Shown one piece after another: positions 26,833 to 35,270 of a DNA stretch of 64,000 bases. The translations under genes were made by a program, and so were the position numbers. The notes below the pieces were generated by a model. The model was not told the origin of the DNA and searched no databases. It saw nothing but the letters and a program-made list of their open reading frames with translations. This DNA is from Luteibacter sp. UNC138MFCol5.1 (GTDB taxonomy: Bacteria > Pseudomonadota > Gammaproteobacteria > Xanthomonadales > Rhodanobacteraceae), in contig NZ_FODZ01000001.1 in the NCBI RefSeq assembly GCF_900110505.1, positions 251,563 through 315,562 of the forward strand. The letters are read 5' to 3'. Each line of letters begins with the position of its first letter. Within the stretch, counting starts at the first letter, position 1.

Positions 26833-28317
26833 ATGAGCCGGCTCGTCATCGTCGTGGAGAAAGCCTCGGACTGGGGCTCGTACTACCCGTCCGCCGATGT
26901 CGTCAGCGCCATGGATTACCTCCGCCAGCCGGTCGGCGGCGACGACGAACGCACCCACGTCATCAACCTCTGCCGCAGCTACAAGTACCTGGGCACGGGT
27001 TACTACGTGTCGCTGCTCGCCGAGGCGCGCGGGCACAAGGTGATCCCGTCGGTGCGCACGGTGAACGACCTGCGCCGTCGCTCGCTCTACGGACTGGACA
27101 TCGACGACCTCAACCAGAAGCTGTCGAATTTCCTGCCGGCCGGCGGACGCGACACCACCGACTTCGGCGTGCTCGTCTATTTCGGCGAGACCGCGCTGCC
27201 CGATCTGCAGGATCTTGCGAGGCAGGTCTTCGACATGTTCCCGTGCCCGCTGATGCGCATCGAGTTCGAGCGCGACCGCGTATGGCAGGTGTCGGCGATC
27301 AAGGCCGTGGGGCTGCACACGCTGGACGATGCGCAGGAGGACGCCTTCGCGCAGGCCCTCGAGAAGTTCTCGCGGAAGATCTGGCGCAAGCCGCGCGCGC
27401 GACGCCGTTTCCGTTACGATCTCGCGATGCTCGTCGATCCGAACGAGGCCATGCCGCCATCGAACAAGAAGGCGCTGAAGCACTTCATCGAAGCCGGCAA
27501 GCACCTGGGCATGGAAGTCGATCCGATCGGACGCAACGACTACCAGCGCCTGGCCGAATACGACGGCCTGTTCATCCGCGAAACGACCGCCAGCGACAAC
27601 CACACGTACCGCTTCGCGCATCGCGCCGAGAAGGAAGGCATGGTGGTGATGGACGACCCCACGTCGATCCTTCGCTGCACCAACAAGATCTTCCTGAACG
27701 ACCTCATGGTCGCGCGCAAGCTCGCCACGCCGATCACGGAGATCCTCTACCGCGACGACGCGAAGCGCCTGCGCGACCTGCCCGAGCGCCTGGGCCTGCC
27801 CATCGTGCTGAAGATTCCCGACGGCTCGTTCTCGCGCGGCGTCGTCAAGGTGGAAACCCGCGAGGCGCTCGAGAAGGCGGCCGGCGAACTGTTCTCGCAC
27901 AGCGCGCTGCTGATCGCGCAGGAATACCTGTACACCGAGTTCGACTGGCGCATCGGCGTGCTCAACCACGAGCCGCTCTACGCGTGCCAGTACTACATGT
28001 CGCGTGGCCACTGGCAGATCTACAACCACGGCGCCAAGGGCACGGCCAAATCCGGCGGCTTCCGCACCGTGCCCGTCCGTGACGCCCCTTCCGAAGTGGT
28101 GAAGCTGGCGCTCAAGGCCACGCAGACGATCGGCGACGGCCTCTACGGCGTCGACCTCAAGCAGGTCGGCGATCGCCCGGTGGTGATCGAAGTCAACGAC
28201 AACCCGTCGATCGACGCGGGCGTCGAGGATGCCTACCTCGGCGAGGACCTGTACCTGCGGATCATGCAGGAGTTCCTCCGCCGGCTGGAGCTGAAGCGGC
28301 TGGGCATCCAGACGTGA
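26833..28317 (+). CDS. RimK-like ATP-grasp ligase with N-terminal RLAN-type domain
   Basis: This 494-residue protein starts MSRLVIVVEKASDWGSYYPS. The N-terminal part (about 1-165) matches the RimK-like ATP-grasp N-terminal (RLAN) domain. The C-terminal ATP-grasp part has IVLKIPDGSFSRGVVKV for nucleotide binding and VVIEVNDNPSIDAGVEDAYL with metal-binding Glu/Asn. ATP-grasp enzymes of this type join an amino acid or peptide to a carboxylate. True ribosomal-S6 RimK is about 300 residues, so this is a separate family with unknown substrate. It is divergent from the GNAT gene. Confidence 0.87.
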   Translation: MSRLVIVVEKASDWGSYYPSADVVSAMDYLRQPVGGDDERTHVINLCRSYKYLGTGYYVSLLAEARGHKVIPSVRTVNDLRRRSLYGLDIDDLNQKLSNFLPAGGRDTTDFGVLVYFGETALPDLQDLARQVFDMFPCPLMRIEFERDRVWQVSAIKAVGLHTLDDAQEDAFAQALEKFSRKIWRKPRARRRFRYDLAMLVDPNEAMPPSNKKALKHFIEAGKHLGMEVDPIGRNDYQRLAEYDGLFIRETTASDNHTYRFAHRAEKEGMVVMDDPTSILRCTNKIFLNDLMVARKLATPITEILYRDDAKRLRDLPERLGLPIVLKIPDGSFSRGVVKVETREALEKAAGELFSHSALLIAQEYLYTEFDWRIGVLNHEPLYACQYYMSRGHWQIYNHGAKGTAKSGGFRTVPVRDAPSEVVKLALKATQTIGDGLYGVDLKQVGDRPVVIEVNDNPSIDAGVEDAYLGEDLYLRIMQEFLRRLELKRLGIQT

Positions 28318-28336
28318 CATCGAGCTGATCCGAGCG

Positions 28337-28432
28337 TTGTGGGAGCGTCCCTGGGCGCGACAGCCGTTCGCGGGCCCGTGTCAGAGCCTGTTGCGCTTCG
28401 CGAAAAGCTGTCGCGGCCGGGGCCGCTCCCAC
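28337..28432. repeat. REP-like palindromic element
   Basis: It starts GTGGGAGCGTCCCTGGGCG and ends CCGGGGCCGCTCCCAC, with an inner TTCGCGAAAAGCTGTCGCG arm. It lies between the ATP-grasp gene and the small membrane protein gene. The latter's last codons and stop are inside it. Confidence 0.8.
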
Positions 28433-28644
28433 AGGAACAGCGCGGCCAGCAACGACATCGGCAGGCCCGGCTTCATCGCCACCAGGATGCTCGCCGGGGC
28501 TAGCAGCAGCCAGAACGCCGGCGTCCAGCCCAGGCTCTCGCTGTGGCCGGTCAACGGGGTGAGCAGGAGCAGCAGCGCGCCGGCGGCCAGCCAGGCCATG
28601 GCGATGAGGGCGCGAAGGCGGCGCGGCGAAAGCGTGTCGTTCAT
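28381..28644 (-). CDS. Small two-helix membrane protein
   Basis: This 87-residue hypothetical protein has two hydrophobic segments (about 13-31 and 42-68). I do not recognise a family. The final 17 residues, WERPRPRQLFAKRNRL, are encoded by the palindromic element at 28337-28432, so the native stop codon was probably replaced when the element inserted. The gene is convergent with the ATP-grasp ligase and divergent from aroE. Whether it is expressed is unknown. Confidence 0.6.
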   Translation of the reverse strand: MNDTLSPRRLRALIAMAWLAAGALLLLLTPLTGHSESLGWTPAFWLLLAPASILVAMKPGLPMSLLAALFLWERPRPRQLFAKRNRL

Positions 28645-28818
28645 GGCGGACTCCCGGCGGACGTGTCGATGGGCCTAGCCTCGCGCGCGCCCGTCTCAGG
28701 AGTCGCGACTGTTGACCGGCGCTTTACCCGACGCGCCGCACACTGAACGCGCGGACCGTCAGCCGCATTAGAATCCGTGACGCCGGGCGGCGTGTCCGGC
28801 GCCGTGCCAGGAGAGTCC

Positions 28819-29655
28819 ATGAGCGCTGAAGCGCACCGTTTCGCCGTGTTCGGTCACCCGATCGCGCATTCGCTGTCCCCGGAAATCCATCAGGCGTTCG
28901 CCGAGCAGCTCGGTATACGCCTGAGCTACGAGACCATCGACGCCGCGCCCGCCGACTTCGACGCCGCGGTACGCGGCTTCTTCCGCGAAGGCGGCCTCGG
29001 CGCCAACGTCACCCTGCCGCACAAGAACGCCGCCTTCGCGCTGGCCAGCGCCCGGACGGACGCGGCCACCCGCGCCGGCGCCGCGAACACGCTCACGCCG
29101 CTGGTCGGCGGCGGCATCCAGGCACACAACACCGACGGCAGCGGCTTCGTCCGCGACATCACCGAGCGCCACGGTTTCGACCTGCGCGGCCACGACGCCC
29201 TGCTCCTCGGCGCCGGCGGCGCGGCGAAGGCCGTTGCCTGGGCGTTGATGGACGCCGGGGTGAAGACGCTGACGATCGTCAACCGCACGCCCGAGCGCGC
29301 CGACGAGATCGCCGACGCCATCGGCGAACCGGCGCGTTGCCACACCCGTTACTGGGACGGCCTGGAAGGCGAGTGTTTCGACCTCGTGGTCAATGCCACC
29401 TCCATCGGCGTCACCGGCGGCGACTTCGACCTGCCGATGTCCATCGTGCAGGACCATTCCACGGCCTACGACCTCTGCTACGGCGCGGCGGCCGCCGGCT
29501 TCAAGGGCTGGGCCGTCGCGGCGGGCGTCCGCCCCGACTGGTTCCGCGACGGCCTGGGCATGCTCGTCGAACAGGCGGCCGACGCCTTCGAGCGCTGGCA
29601 CGGTCAGCGCCCGGACACCGATCCGGTCTACGCGCAGCTGCGTCAGCGCTTCTGA
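28819..29655 (+). CDS. aroE: Shikimate dehydrogenase
   Basis: AroE reduces 3-dehydroshikimate to shikimate with NADPH in the aromatic amino-acid pathway. From ATG 28819, with AGGAGA upstream, it has 278 residues. Substrate residues are the Ser pair in GHPIAHSLSP, catalytic K69, N90 and D106. The NADP-binding loop is GAGGAAKA, followed by NRTPERA. The length and motifs match AroE rather than the YdiB or Ael1 variants. Its stop overlaps the next gene (TGATG). Confidence 0.96.
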   Translation: MSAEAHRFAVFGHPIAHSLSPEIHQAFAEQLGIRLSYETIDAAPADFDAAVRGFFREGGLGANVTLPHKNAAFALASARTDAATRAGAANTLTPLVGGGIQAHNTDGSGFVRDITERHGFDLRGHDALLLGAGGAAKAVAWALMDAGVKTLTIVNRTPERADEIADAIGEPARCHTRYWDGLEGECFDLVVNATSIGVTGGDFDLPMSIVQDHSTAYDLCYGAAAAGFKGWAVAAGVRPDWFRDGLGMLVEQAADAFERWHGQRPDTDPVYAQLRQRF

Positions 29656-29924
29656 TGAGCCTCGCCTGCCGCGCCGGTTGCGGGGCCTGCTGCATCGCCC
29701 CGTCGATCAGTTCGGCGATCCCCGGCATGCCCCACGGCAAGCCGGCCGGCGTGCGTTGCGTGCAACTCACCGACGACAACCGCTGCGCGATCTTCGGCCG
29801 CCCCGAGCGGCCGAAGGTCTGCGGCGGCCTGCGGCCGGAGGCATCGATGTGCGGCCCGGACCGCGATCACGCGCTGGCCTGGATCACCCGCCTGGAACGC
29901 GCCACGTCCGCGAGCCCCGTGTAG
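29655..29924 (+). CDS. YkgJ-type cysteine-cluster protein
   Basis: This 89-residue protein has eight cysteines in the YkgJ/UPF0153 spacing: C5, C9, C12, C13, C35, C44, C56 and C66. They probably bind zinc or an iron-sulfur cluster. The pattern CRAGCGACC and RPKVCGGLRPE is typical of this family. It is translationally coupled to aroE by a TGATG overlap. Its TAG stop is formed by the first bases of a palindromic repeat (GTAG at 29921). Function is unknown. Confidence 0.85.
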   Translation: MSLACRAGCGACCIAPSISSAIPGMPHGKPAGVRCVQLTDDNRCAIFGRPERPKVCGGLRPEASMCGPDRDHALAWITRLERATSASPV

Positions 29925-29946
29925 GAGCGCGCCCCGCGCCTCCTAC
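29921..29946. repeat. Short REP-like hairpin holding both flanking stop codons
   Basis: GTAGGAGCGCG-CCCC-GCGCCTCCTAC is a compact palindrome. The TAG at 29922-29924 ends the plus-strand cysteine-cluster gene, and the CTA at 29943-29945 is the TAG stop of the minus-strand lipoprotein gene. It may also serve as a bidirectional terminator. Confidence 0.85.
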
Positions 29947-30230
29947 ATCGCCACGCTCCTCGGACACGCATACGTCGCTTCGTAGTCGTAGCGTGCGTTG
30001 GTACCGGGGCCTTCCGGTGTCGCGAGCACGAGGTGGATCGTGTCCACCGCCGGCGCGGCGCATTTCTCCTTCGCCATGGCCATGCAGGGCGCGTCGCTGA
30101 GCGATGCCTCGGTGCATGAAACGGCGATGGGTGCGACGCGTGGCGCGACGGCGACGGGCGTCGGCGTGGCTGCGCAGCCCGCCAGGGCGACCATCAGCGC
30201 GGCGTGGAGACAACGGCTCGTGTAACGCAT
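29943..30230 (-). CDS. Hypothetical small lipoprotein
   Basis: This 95-residue predicted lipoprotein has signal MRYTSRCLHAALMVALAGC with Cys19. The mature part has four further cysteines (in VSCTEASL, DAPCMAMA, KEKCAAP and ATYACP) that could form two disulfides in the periplasm. I recognise no family. The stop codon lies in the palindromic hairpin at 29921-29946, shared with the convergent gene. It lies downstream of the LysE-type transporter on the same strand. Confidence 0.72.
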   Translation of the reverse strand: MRYTSRCLHAALMVALAGCAATPTPVAVAPRVAPIAVSCTEASLSDAPCMAMAKEKCAAPAVDTIHLVLATPEGPGTNARYDYEATYACPRSVAM

Positions 30231-30281
30231 CGGGTTCCTCCTTTCCGAGGGAGCGTGCGCCGGCCCGATGACCGGCTCGTG

Positions 30282-30902
30282 TCAGCGCACCAGCAGCTGG
30301 CGCACCCCCAGTGAAACGATGACCGCGCCGCACACGCGATCGATCCAGGCCTTGCCGCGGCGGTAGCGCGCGGCGACGGCAGGCGTGGAGAAGACCACGG
30401 CGACGAAGCCGTACCAGAGCGAGGCCACGACGGCGACGACGCCGAGCATGCAAAGAAAGGTGGGCAACGAAACGTGCCGTGGCGCGGCCGCCGAGAAGAT
30501 GGCGGCGTAGAACGCCATCGCCTTCGGATTGCCGATATTGGTGACGATGCCCGCCCGGAACGCACGAGCCACACCACCCGGACCGCCGCGTGCGGGGCTA
30601 TCCGCACCGGCATGGCGCGCGTTGGCGATGAGGCGTCCGCCGAACCAGATGAGATAGGAGGCGCCGACGATCTTCACCGCGAGCGCGATCCAGGGGAGCG
30701 TGGCGAACACGACGCCGATACCGAGGATCGCGCAGCTCGCCCAGAACAGGTTCACGAGCACCGTGCCACCCACCATCGCAAGCGCCTCGCGCGTCGTACC
30801 CGACGCGGCGCGGTGCGCGATCCCGACGAAGTTCGGGCCGGGAATCACGACACCGACGACGTAAACGGAAAAGACCAGGGCGATGGCATTGAAGTCGATC
30901 AC
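30282..30902 (-). CDS. LysE/RhtB-family amino-acid exporter
   Basis: This 206-residue inner-membrane protein has about six hydrophobic segments. It carries the LysE/RhtB N-terminal motif VIPGPNFVGIAHRAASG and the mid-protein motif AGIVTNIGNPKAMAFY. Such proteins export amino acids or homoserine lactones. The GTG at 30902 follows a GGGAG ribosome site and begins VIDFNAIALVFSVYV; the frame is open 13 codons further upstream. It is on the same strand as the small lipoprotein gene. Substrate unknown. Confidence 0.87.
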   Translation of the reverse strand: MIDFNAIALVFSVYVVGVVIPGPNFVGIAHRAASGTTREALAMVGGTVLVNLFWASCAILGIGVVFATLPWIALAVKIVGASYLIWFGGRLIANARHAGADSPARGGPGGVARAFRAGIVTNIGNPKAMAFYAAIFSAAAPRHVSLPTFLCMLGVVAVVASLWYGFVAVVFSTPAVAARYRRGKAWIDRVCGAVIVSLGVRQLLVR

Positions 30903-30975
30903 GGGGGGGCTCCCGGGACGGGTAGACCCGACTGTAGCCAATCTTCGAATGGATGCCTAGACGTCCATCCGCCAT

Positions 30976-31042
30976 GTAGGAGCGCACCTGGGCGCGATGG
31001 GTGCTCGCGGCAGGCACCCATCGCGCCCAGGTGCGCTCCAAC
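30976..31042. repeat. REP-like palindromic element
   Basis: This near-perfect 67-bp hairpin starts GTAGGAGCGCACCTGGGCGC and ends GCGCCCAGGTGCGCTCCAAC, with core ATGGGTGCTCGCGGCAGG. It lies between the DUF4126 gene and the LysE-type gene. Confidence 0.8.
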
Positions 31043-31057
31043 GGGCGTTCGTCGCGG

Positions 31058-31516
31058 TCAGGCCGCCGTGACCACGGCGATCGCCAGCACGATCGCCACG
31101 ATGTCCTCGATGATGGCGGCGGGAGCGTCCTTGCGGAACGCGGCGGCCATCTTCGCGCGCAGGGCCGCGCCGCCCCAGGTGCCGATCGCCGCACCGACCA
31201 CGCCCGCGACGAGTCCGCCGACGAGCATGCCGTGCGCCGCGCCGATGCAGGCGCCGCTCAGTCCGCCGGTGACGAGGCGGGCACCGAACTGGACCGGTAC
31301 CTTGCGGCTGGGCGTCGTCGGTAGCTGGTCGGTGACGAGTTCGCCGAGGGCGAGGACGCCGATGATCCACGGTGTCCACGCGTAGCCCATGAAGGCCAGT
31401 GGCGTGCCGGTGAGCGCGAGGCCGCCGAAGCGCGCCGCGAATGCGACCGCCGCGGGCGCCATGAGCGCACGTAGACCGGCGACGATACCGATGAGCAGGG
31501 CGAGCAGCAGAACCAT
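31058..31516 (-). CDS. DUF4126-family membrane protein
   Basis: This 152-residue protein of several hydrophobic Gly/Ala-rich segments starts MVLLLALLIGIVAGLRALMAP. The R-A-L-M-P context and the later LVTDQLPTTPSRKVPVQFGARLVTGGLSGA are typical of DUF4126 inner-membrane proteins. The ATG at 31516 follows a good GGAAGAGG ribosome site; the longer frame is less likely. Its function is not known. Confidence 0.8.
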   Translation of the reverse strand: MVLLLALLIGIVAGLRALMAPAAVAFAARFGGLALTGTPLAFMGYAWTPWIIGVLALGELVTDQLPTTPSRKVPVQFGARLVTGGLSGACIGAAHGMLVGGLVAGVVGAAIGTWGGAALRAKMAAAFRKDAPAAIIEDIVAIVLAIAVVTAA

Positions 31517-31576
31517 GGCGTGCACCTCTTCCTGGAAGGTGAGGGCATTAGGCACCGCCCGGGCCCATGATGGCTA

Positions 31577-31673
31577 GTAGGAGCGCGCCCTGCGCGCGAC
31601 ATCTTTTGAGGCCGGGCGCAACTGGCCCTGTGGCTCTTCGCGAAAAGATGTCGCGCGCAGGGCGCGCTCCTAC
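31577..31673. repeat. REP-like palindromic element
   Basis: This 97-bp element is closely related to those at 6281 and 6474: it starts GTAGGAGCGCGCCCTGCG and ends CGCAGGGCGCGCTCCTAC, with inner GCGCAACTGGCCCTGTGGCT. It separates the sedolisin gene from the DUF4126 gene. Confidence 0.85.
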
Positions 31674-31690
31674 CATCGGGTCGGCGTCGG

Positions 31691-34600
31691 TTACAGCGCC
31701 GGCGTCACGCGGCGGCCGCCCTGGAAGCGGTTGGCGGGGATCGTCGCGTCCTTGCCGATGACGAGCGGCTCGCCATAGGCGTCGGCGACACGGAACGATG
31801 CGAAGCCCGTCTTCGTGCGCTGCCACTGGACGATGCGGTCTTCGGCGTCTCGCCACAGGATGTCGGCACGCCCGTCGCCGTCGTAGTCGCCGATGCCGGC
31901 GATCGACAGACCGGCCGGTATCGCTTCCGAGCCGCGCCCGGCGATGCGGAAGCCATCCATCGTCCACCACGACAGCTGGCCGCTGGTCGCGTTCGTCCAG
32001 ATCAGGTCGGTGGTGCCGTTGCCGTCGATGTCGCCGACGCCGTAGAGCGTGTCGCCGGCGGCACGGTCGCCCAGCGCGCGCTTCGAGAATCCACCGTGCT
32101 GGTTGGAGATCCACAGCGCCACGCCGGTCCGGTTCGTCGCCGTCCAGACGAGGTCGGTATAGCCGTCGCCGTTCACGTCGGCGAGGGTCGGCGTCGCGCC
32201 CGCGATGCCGTCGACCGGCCACGACTTGCCGACCACGATGATGTCGTTCTGGGTGGCCGGATCGAGATCGAGCGCCCACCACGCGATCCGGGACGTCTTC
32301 GTGTCGTACCAGATCAGCTTCTGCACGCCGCTGGGGTCATGGACGCCGACGCCGAGCAGGCGGTAGTTGTCCGGAATCGGGTCGGCCACCGTGAACGTGA
32401 AGTAGCCGCCGGTGGCCGCCGACACCCAGACGTGCAGGCGGTTGTCGCTGCCCACCAGCAGCAGTTCGCCCGAATGCAGCGAAAGCGCGTTGAGGCCTGG
32501 AACGACGTCGCCATAGGTCACGATGTCGAGGTCCGCCGAGAGCGTCTGGCCCTCGTCGAACAGGCTGACCGCGCCTTTCATCGCCACGGAGTGCAGCACG
32601 TGTCGCGTCGGATCGACGTAGGCGAAGTCGCTGTAACCATCGCCGGTGAAGAGCTGGTTCAGGGCGAGGTAGTCCGCCGGTGCCGTATAAGCGCGGCGAG
32701 CGGGAGCATTCCAGTCCACCACCGCGTCGACGAGGTTCGCGGCGTTGATGGTGCCCAGGCCGGTCGCCATGCTGTAACCGACGTTGGCCTGCCATGCGGG
32801 TACCAGCGTATTGGTCGTCGGGTCGCCGGCGCGCACGATGCCGACGACGTTGTTGAGCTTGCGGCCCGTGTCGCAGTTCGGCGATCCGGCACCGCACGGC
32901 TGCACGATGTCGCCTTCGGTCACGTTGTTGAACACGCACTCCGCGCCGATCGTGGCGCCGCTGCTGGAATTGCACGCGCGCAGCACGTCCGCGTTCGGCG
33001 ACCCGACCGTGCCGTACTGGCGTGCGGCGACGCCGTACAGCGCCGGCAGCATGTTGCCGTTGCGGCCGCCCGAGGCCTGGTTGATCAGCGCCTGCACACC
33101 CGCCATGGCCGGCGCGGCGAACGACGTACCGCCTGCCGAGTTCGCGAACACCGCGTTGGGTTTGCCGAAGTTGCAGCCCGTGCCACCGTTGGCGGCGTCG
33201 GACATGCAGAACACGAGCGCATGGCCGTACAGGCCATTGCCCGCGAACAGCGAGACGTCGGGCAGCGTGCGCGACGCGTGGTTCGTCGATCCGGCGATGC
33301 CGATCTGCGCGACGGGCTGCCCGTGCGTGATGCTGGCGCCGCCACCGGCGCCCGCGACGAGGGTGTAGCTGGCGCCGGGGCCGTACTCGTCGTTGCATGC
33401 CGTCACGCCGTCCTCGTAGCCGAGCAGCGTGTAGAGATGGCTGCTGGCGCACGTGTTGTTCCAGGTCATCTCCGGGATGTAGCCGATGGCGGACTGGTAA
33501 TACGGGAGGTTGGACGACGTCCAGTACCGCGACTGCTGGCCGAGATCGTCGAAGTCGGTACCGCCCACCGCGACCGCGGACGGCGACGACGCCAGGCCGT
33601 TGACCGCGGCACCCGAGGTCGACCAGAACAGCGCGCCCTGGTCGCACGCGGTGGAGCCGGCGTCGCCGGAGGCCACGAAGACCGTCACGCCTTCGGCCGC
33701 AGCCGACGACCAGAGCACGTCGGCAAGGAACGCGTTGGACGGATCGGCGGACTCGCACGAGCCATAGCTCAGGTTCCAGACGGGCGGCGGCAGCTCGCCG
33801 TAGGGACCGGGCTCGAGCAGGCGCGATGCCGCCTGGAACGCGCCGAACGTGGCGCCCTCATCGGCGCACGTGGCGAGGACGATGTCGGCGTCGGGCGCGG
33901 CCGCGCCGGCCCACTGCACGTCGAGCGCGGCTTCGGCCTCGTCGCCGGCCAGGCCCGGCGCCTTGCACGCTTCACCGCGCCAGGTGGGATGGAGGATGCT
34001 GAAGCGGCCCTGCGCATCGGGCGGGAGGAACGCCTTGCGGAAGCTGGCGACATCCTGCGGCTGCACGTCCGAACGGCCGAGCACGGCGATGGTCTGGCCG
34101 GCGCCGCGCAGCGGCTGCGAGCGTTCCCATAGCGGCTTCACGTTGTACACCTGCGCGAAGTCCGCGGGAACGAGGTTGTACGAGACGTGCGGATTCGCCG
34201 TCCCCGGCGGCACCGTGAAGGACGGGCTTTCCGTCTGTGCGCCGGACCACTTGCCTGCCTTCGCGTCGAAGGTACTCGTGCCGACCTTCGTATGCTGCGC
34301 CGTCGGAAAGAAGTCGTGCAGCGTCACGCCCTGCACCACCGTCGACAACGCCGCCGGGACCCGCGTCGCGCTGTTGGCCGCGAAGTGACGCTGGCCGTCC
34401 ACGTCGTAATGGCGCAACTCCGTGCCGAAGGCCTTCGACACCGACGCGGCCGGACCGGAGAACTCGATGCGCATCCGGTCGCTCGACACCCGCGCGATGG
34501 TCAGGCCCTGCGAGCGCAGCCACTGCTGCACGCTTTCGACGTCCTGCGGCGCGGGGCCGAAGCGCTCGCCGAGCTCCTTCGCGGTGAGCCAGTGGTGGAA

Positions 34601-34930
34601 CTCGGGCGAGGCCGGATTCTTCTGCGCGGCGAGGAACGTGCGGAACGCCTTCTCCGTGTCGTCGTCGCGTTTGAGCAGCAGGGTGAGGTTGTCGATCGTC
34701 TGCGCCGGCGCGATCGCGCCGGCGTCGTGCTTCGCCAGGGCCGATGTGGGCGCGGTGCCGGGGAGCGCGAACGTCGATACGCTCTCGACGCGACCCGTGA
34801 CGCGCGCGACGGCTTTGGGTTGCAGGGATCGCGTCGCCTGCTGCAGATCCGTCGCGGCGGACGGTAACGACAGGGCGCAGCCCGTCGTCAGGCCCGCGAG
34901 CGCGAGCCAGGTGTGGTACCTGCGTGACAT
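31691..34930 (-). CDS. Secreted sedolisin (S53) protease with C-terminal VCBS/FG-GAP repeats
   Basis: This 1079-residue exported serine-carboxyl protease has a signal peptide at 1-26 (MSRRYHTWLALAGLTTGCALSLPSAAT split by ..GLTTGC..). A pro-kumamolisin activation domain follows (about 45-210). The S53 catalytic domain has E333 and D337 (E-x3-D), an oxyanion-type Asp in VASGDAGS and the nucleophile S603 (GGTSFAAP). The last 300 residues hold beta-propeller-like repeats with VNGDGYTDLVW, IDGNGTTDLIW and DYDGDGRADILW calcium-loop motifs. It probably degrades proteins outside the cell at low pH. A palindromic element follows the stop. Confidence 0.9.
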   Translation of the reverse strand: MSRRYHTWLALAGLTTGCALSLPSAATDLQQATRSLQPKAVARVTGRVESVSTFALPGTAPTSALAKHDAGAIAPAQTIDNLTLLLKRDDDTEKAFRTFLAAQKNPASPEFHHWLTAKELGERFGPAPQDVESVQQWLRSQGLTIARVSSDRMRIEFSGPAASVSKAFGTELRHYDVDGQRHFAANSATRVPAALSTVVQGVTLHDFFPTAQHTKVGTSTFDAKAGKWSGAQTESPSFTVPPGTANPHVSYNLVPADFAQVYNVKPLWERSQPLRGAGQTIAVLGRSDVQPQDVASFRKAFLPPDAQGRFSILHPTWRGEACKAPGLAGDEAEAALDVQWAGAAAPDADIVLATCADEGATFGAFQAASRLLEPGPYGELPPPVWNLSYGSCESADPSNAFLADVLWSSAAAEGVTVFVASGDAGSTACDQGALFWSTSGAAVNGLASSPSAVAVGGTDFDDLGQQSRYWTSSNLPYYQSAIGYIPEMTWNNTCASSHLYTLLGYEDGVTACNDEYGPGASYTLVAGAGGGASITHGQPVAQIGIAGSTNHASRTLPDVSLFAGNGLYGHALVFCMSDAANGGTGCNFGKPNAVFANSAGGTSFAAPAMAGVQALINQASGGRNGNMLPALYGVAARQYGTVGSPNADVLRACNSSSGATIGAECVFNNVTEGDIVQPCGAGSPNCDTGRKLNNVVGIVRAGDPTTNTLVPAWQANVGYSMATGLGTINAANLVDAVVDWNAPARRAYTAPADYLALNQLFTGDGYSDFAYVDPTRHVLHSVAMKGAVSLFDEGQTLSADLDIVTYGDVVPGLNALSLHSGELLLVGSDNRLHVWVSAATGGYFTFTVADPIPDNYRLLGVGVHDPSGVQKLIWYDTKTSRIAWWALDLDPATQNDIIVVGKSWPVDGIAGATPTLADVNGDGYTDLVWTATNRTGVALWISNQHGGFSKRALGDRAAGDTLYGVGDIDGNGTTDLIWTNATSGQLSWWTMDGFRIAGRGSEAIPAGLSIAGIGDYDGDGRADILWRDAEDRIVQWQRTKTGFASFRVADAYGEPLVIGKDATIPANRFQGGRRVTPAL

Positions 34931-35270
34931 CGTGATGGCTCCCTATGCGTGAGTGATGTTTGCCCACCGAGTTCCCTGCCGCAGGCTTTCCCCCCGTGCG
35001 GAATCCCGTGCGGATTCCAACGCCGTCGCCGGGCTATCAGTGCGGCAAAGCTAACCGTCGCCGCACGCGCGTAACGGGACGCGGGTCACATCTGGACGTC
35101 CAAACGCAGGGGCATCGCTCGAATATGTGATCCATCATGCCATGCGTCTCCGTATGGTCCGCCGTGAGTACGCCACGGAACTGCAACAATCGGGCGGGAA
35201 GATGGCGCGCCCGCCGGGGCCTGCCGACAGGGGGCTGGCCTGGTCGCGGGTCGTTCCCCCGGATCCATGC
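34931..35270. other. Gene-free spacer between divergent genes
   Basis: These 340 nt separate the minus-strand sedolisin start from the plus-strand gene at 35271. I see no convincing small gene, RNA or repeat. Open frames crossing it show no protein-like features. It should contain the promoters of both genes. Confidence 0.6.
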
